14,008 bases of DNA from Phycisphaeraceae bacterium (GTDB lineage: Bacteria; Planctomycetota; Phycisphaerae; Phycisphaerales; Phycisphaeraceae): contig PUMS01000077.1 in NCBI GenBank assembly GCA_003551485.1, forward strand, positions 1 to 14,008. The letters are read 5' to 3'. Position 1 is the first letter of the stretch, and each line of letters opens with the position of its first letter. The position numbers were made by a program, and so were the translations under genes. Shown one piece after another: positions 12,969 through 14,008 of the stretch. Under the pieces are notes generated by a model that had not been told where the DNA came from, did no database searches, and saw only the letters and a program-made list of their open reading frames with translations.

Positions 12969-14008
12969 ACACGCAACCGACCACTCCTGCTGCGATGCTG
13001 ATGGGCACGTGCGTTGTCGCGCTGTTGTGCGGGGGTTGCGCAACGTGGTCGACGTCGGAGACACCCCGCCGCATCGCCGGGGCAGAGGAAGGCCATACGA
13101 TCACATCGGCCGAACTCGATGAACTCAGCCGCGCGTTCACGGACCGCTTCGTCGGCTTGCTCTACTCGGTCACCGAGGCGTTGAAGCACGACAATCATGA
13201 TCCGCAGCAGCGCCGCAGTGCGCAGATGCTGCTTCTGGACAGCGCCACCAACGTGTATGACATTGCAAGCAACGCCGATGCATTCACCCGGGTGCTCGAC
13301 CTGCTCGTGGTCACCTCATTGCTTCACCAGCTCTGGGCCGATGAGGGCAGGGCCCTGGAAGTATTCGGTGAGCGAGGTGAGGCCCTGGTCCGGGCCACAT
13401 CGCACGCCAATGTGGAGGCCCGGCTGCTGGCCGCGCGGGTGCTCAGCGACGAGCAACTCGCCCTGGTCGACGTGCTGCTGCGGGACTGGCGGCAGGACAA
13501 TCCGGACATGGTCCGCGTCTCGTTCGTGCGGTTCTCGAATTTCGCGATCGGCCGGGGCATGTCCGCCGCGTCCAACGTGCTCGCCGCCCGCGGCACCCTG
13601 TTCAGCGACATCGGCCGGACAGGCCAGGCCATCGATGAGGCCCGACTCATGGGCGAGCGGATGTTCTATCGGCTCAAACGCGAGGCGACGCTGCTGCGAT
13701 GGCAGGCCGAAGCGATCAAGGATGACCTGATCGCCACGCCGGGCCTGGCCACGGCCCTTGCCGACCTGCATCGCGTGGCCGATCAGTTCGAGAAACTGCC
13801 CGCGCACGTCGCGGCCGAACGACAGGCCACCCTCGATGCGCTGCACGATTCGTTGCAGGACGTTGATGCGACGATCGCCTCGGTGAGGGCGGCGTTCACC
13901 GAAGCTCACCCCCTGCTCGACGCGCTGCAGACAACCGCGGCGGCGCTCGATGACATGTTCCGCACCGCCGACGGCGCGATCGCGCGGCTCGGTCCGCCGG
14001 ACCGCACT
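12965..14008 (+). CDS. Lipoprotein-like helical protein, 3' end outside window
   Basis: An open frame of at least 348 codons runs off the right edge. The first possible start is TTG 12965, which overlaps the desaturase stop (TTGA); an in-frame stop at 12959-12961 excludes anything longer. ATG 12995 and 13001 are alternatives but would shorten the signal. Residues 11-24 are hydrophobic and end in LCGGC, a lipobox-like site with Cys25, although the n-region carries no Lys or Arg, which is unusual. The remainder is almost wholly helical: a globular-looking part (about 45-230), then regular heptad-rich sequence from about 240 on (LATALADLHRVADQFEKL, ATIASVRAAF, LDALQTTAAALDDMF), a probable coiled coil. 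I do not recognise the family; such coiled coils recall sensor or chemotaxis-receptor signalling helices, but no diagnostic hairpin tip is seen. Translational coupling with the desaturase suggests a membrane-associated role. Confidence 0.75.
   Translation, partial: MNTQPTTPAAMLMGTCVVALLCGGCATWSTSETPRRIAGAEEGHTITSAELDELSRAFTDRFVGLLYSVTEALKHDNHDPQQRRSAQMLLLDSATNVYDIASNADAFTRVLDLLVVTSLLHQLWADEGRALEVFGERGEALVRATSHANVEARLLAARVLSDEQLALVDVLLRDWRQDNPDMVRVSFVRFSNFAIGRGMSAASNVLAARGTLFSDIGRTGQAIDEARLMGERMFYRLKREATLLRWQAEAIKDDLIATPGLATALADLHRVADQFEKLPAHVAAERQATLDALHDSLQDVDATIASVRAAFTEAHPLLDALQTTAAALDDMFRTADGAIARLGPPDRT

Noticed and set aside
11760..13064. 434-codon - strand open frame
   Set aside because: Antisense to the desaturase, whose histidine boxes prove the + strand; the - strand frame is His/Arg/Pro-rich because of those boxes.
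1..14008. CRISPR arrays, tRNA or rRNA genes, insertion sequences
   Set aside because: No regularly spaced repeats, cloverleaf-like sequences, ribosomal RNA stretches or transposase motifs were found.

Overview
The window is GC-rich throughout and gene-dense. It reads like a chromosomal segment from a planctomycete-type bacterium, possibly class Phycisphaerae. That guess rests on very large kinase-like/FGE-like fusion proteins, lipoproteins of unknown function, frequent TTG starts and weakly conserved Shine-Dalgarno sites. No ribosomal or other marker gene is present to confirm it.

Region A (1-9921, + strand) is a tightly spaced four-gene array. (1) The first gene is cut by the left edge: a helical region followed by a C-terminal formylglycine-generating-enzyme (FGE/SUMF1)-like domain. 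(2) Next is a 668-residue protein with faint protein-kinase-like catalytic-loop and alphaF signatures. (3) Next is a small outer-membrane-type lipoprotein. (4) Last is a 1456-residue protein: pseudokinase, one membrane helix, about 790 residues of mostly helical sequence, and an FGE-like domain. Genes 1 and 4 are paralogues, aligning over at least 920 residues. The simplest picture is an envelope-spanning complex: dead-kinase domains inside, long rods and FGE-like heads outside, and a lipoprotein in the outer membrane. The lipoprotein loosely recalls TssJ of type VI secretion, but no core secretion gene is visible here.

Region B (9922-10332) holds a truncated, frameshifted 5' remnant of a FAD-dependent oxidoreductase on the - strand. 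Its homology stops within about 10-30 bp of the gene 4 stop codon, which suggests a rearrangement border. A GC-rich inverted repeat follows.

Region C (10333-11851) carries two divergently transcribed genes of the DUF2294/MpsC family (10333-10731 on -, 11432-11851 on +). They are separated by 700 bp of structured non-coding DNA. The right-hand gene has a promoter-like sequence and a leader of about 145 nt. That leader ends in a strong intrinsic terminator just before the gene, so it looks like an attenuator or an unclassified riboswitch.

Region D (11432-14008, + strand) continues as an apparent operon: DUF2294 protein, a membrane acyl-CoA/acyl-lipid desaturase with all three histidine boxes (TTG start), and a lipoprotein with a helical body that runs off the right edge. 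The lipoprotein's TTG start overlaps the desaturase stop codon.
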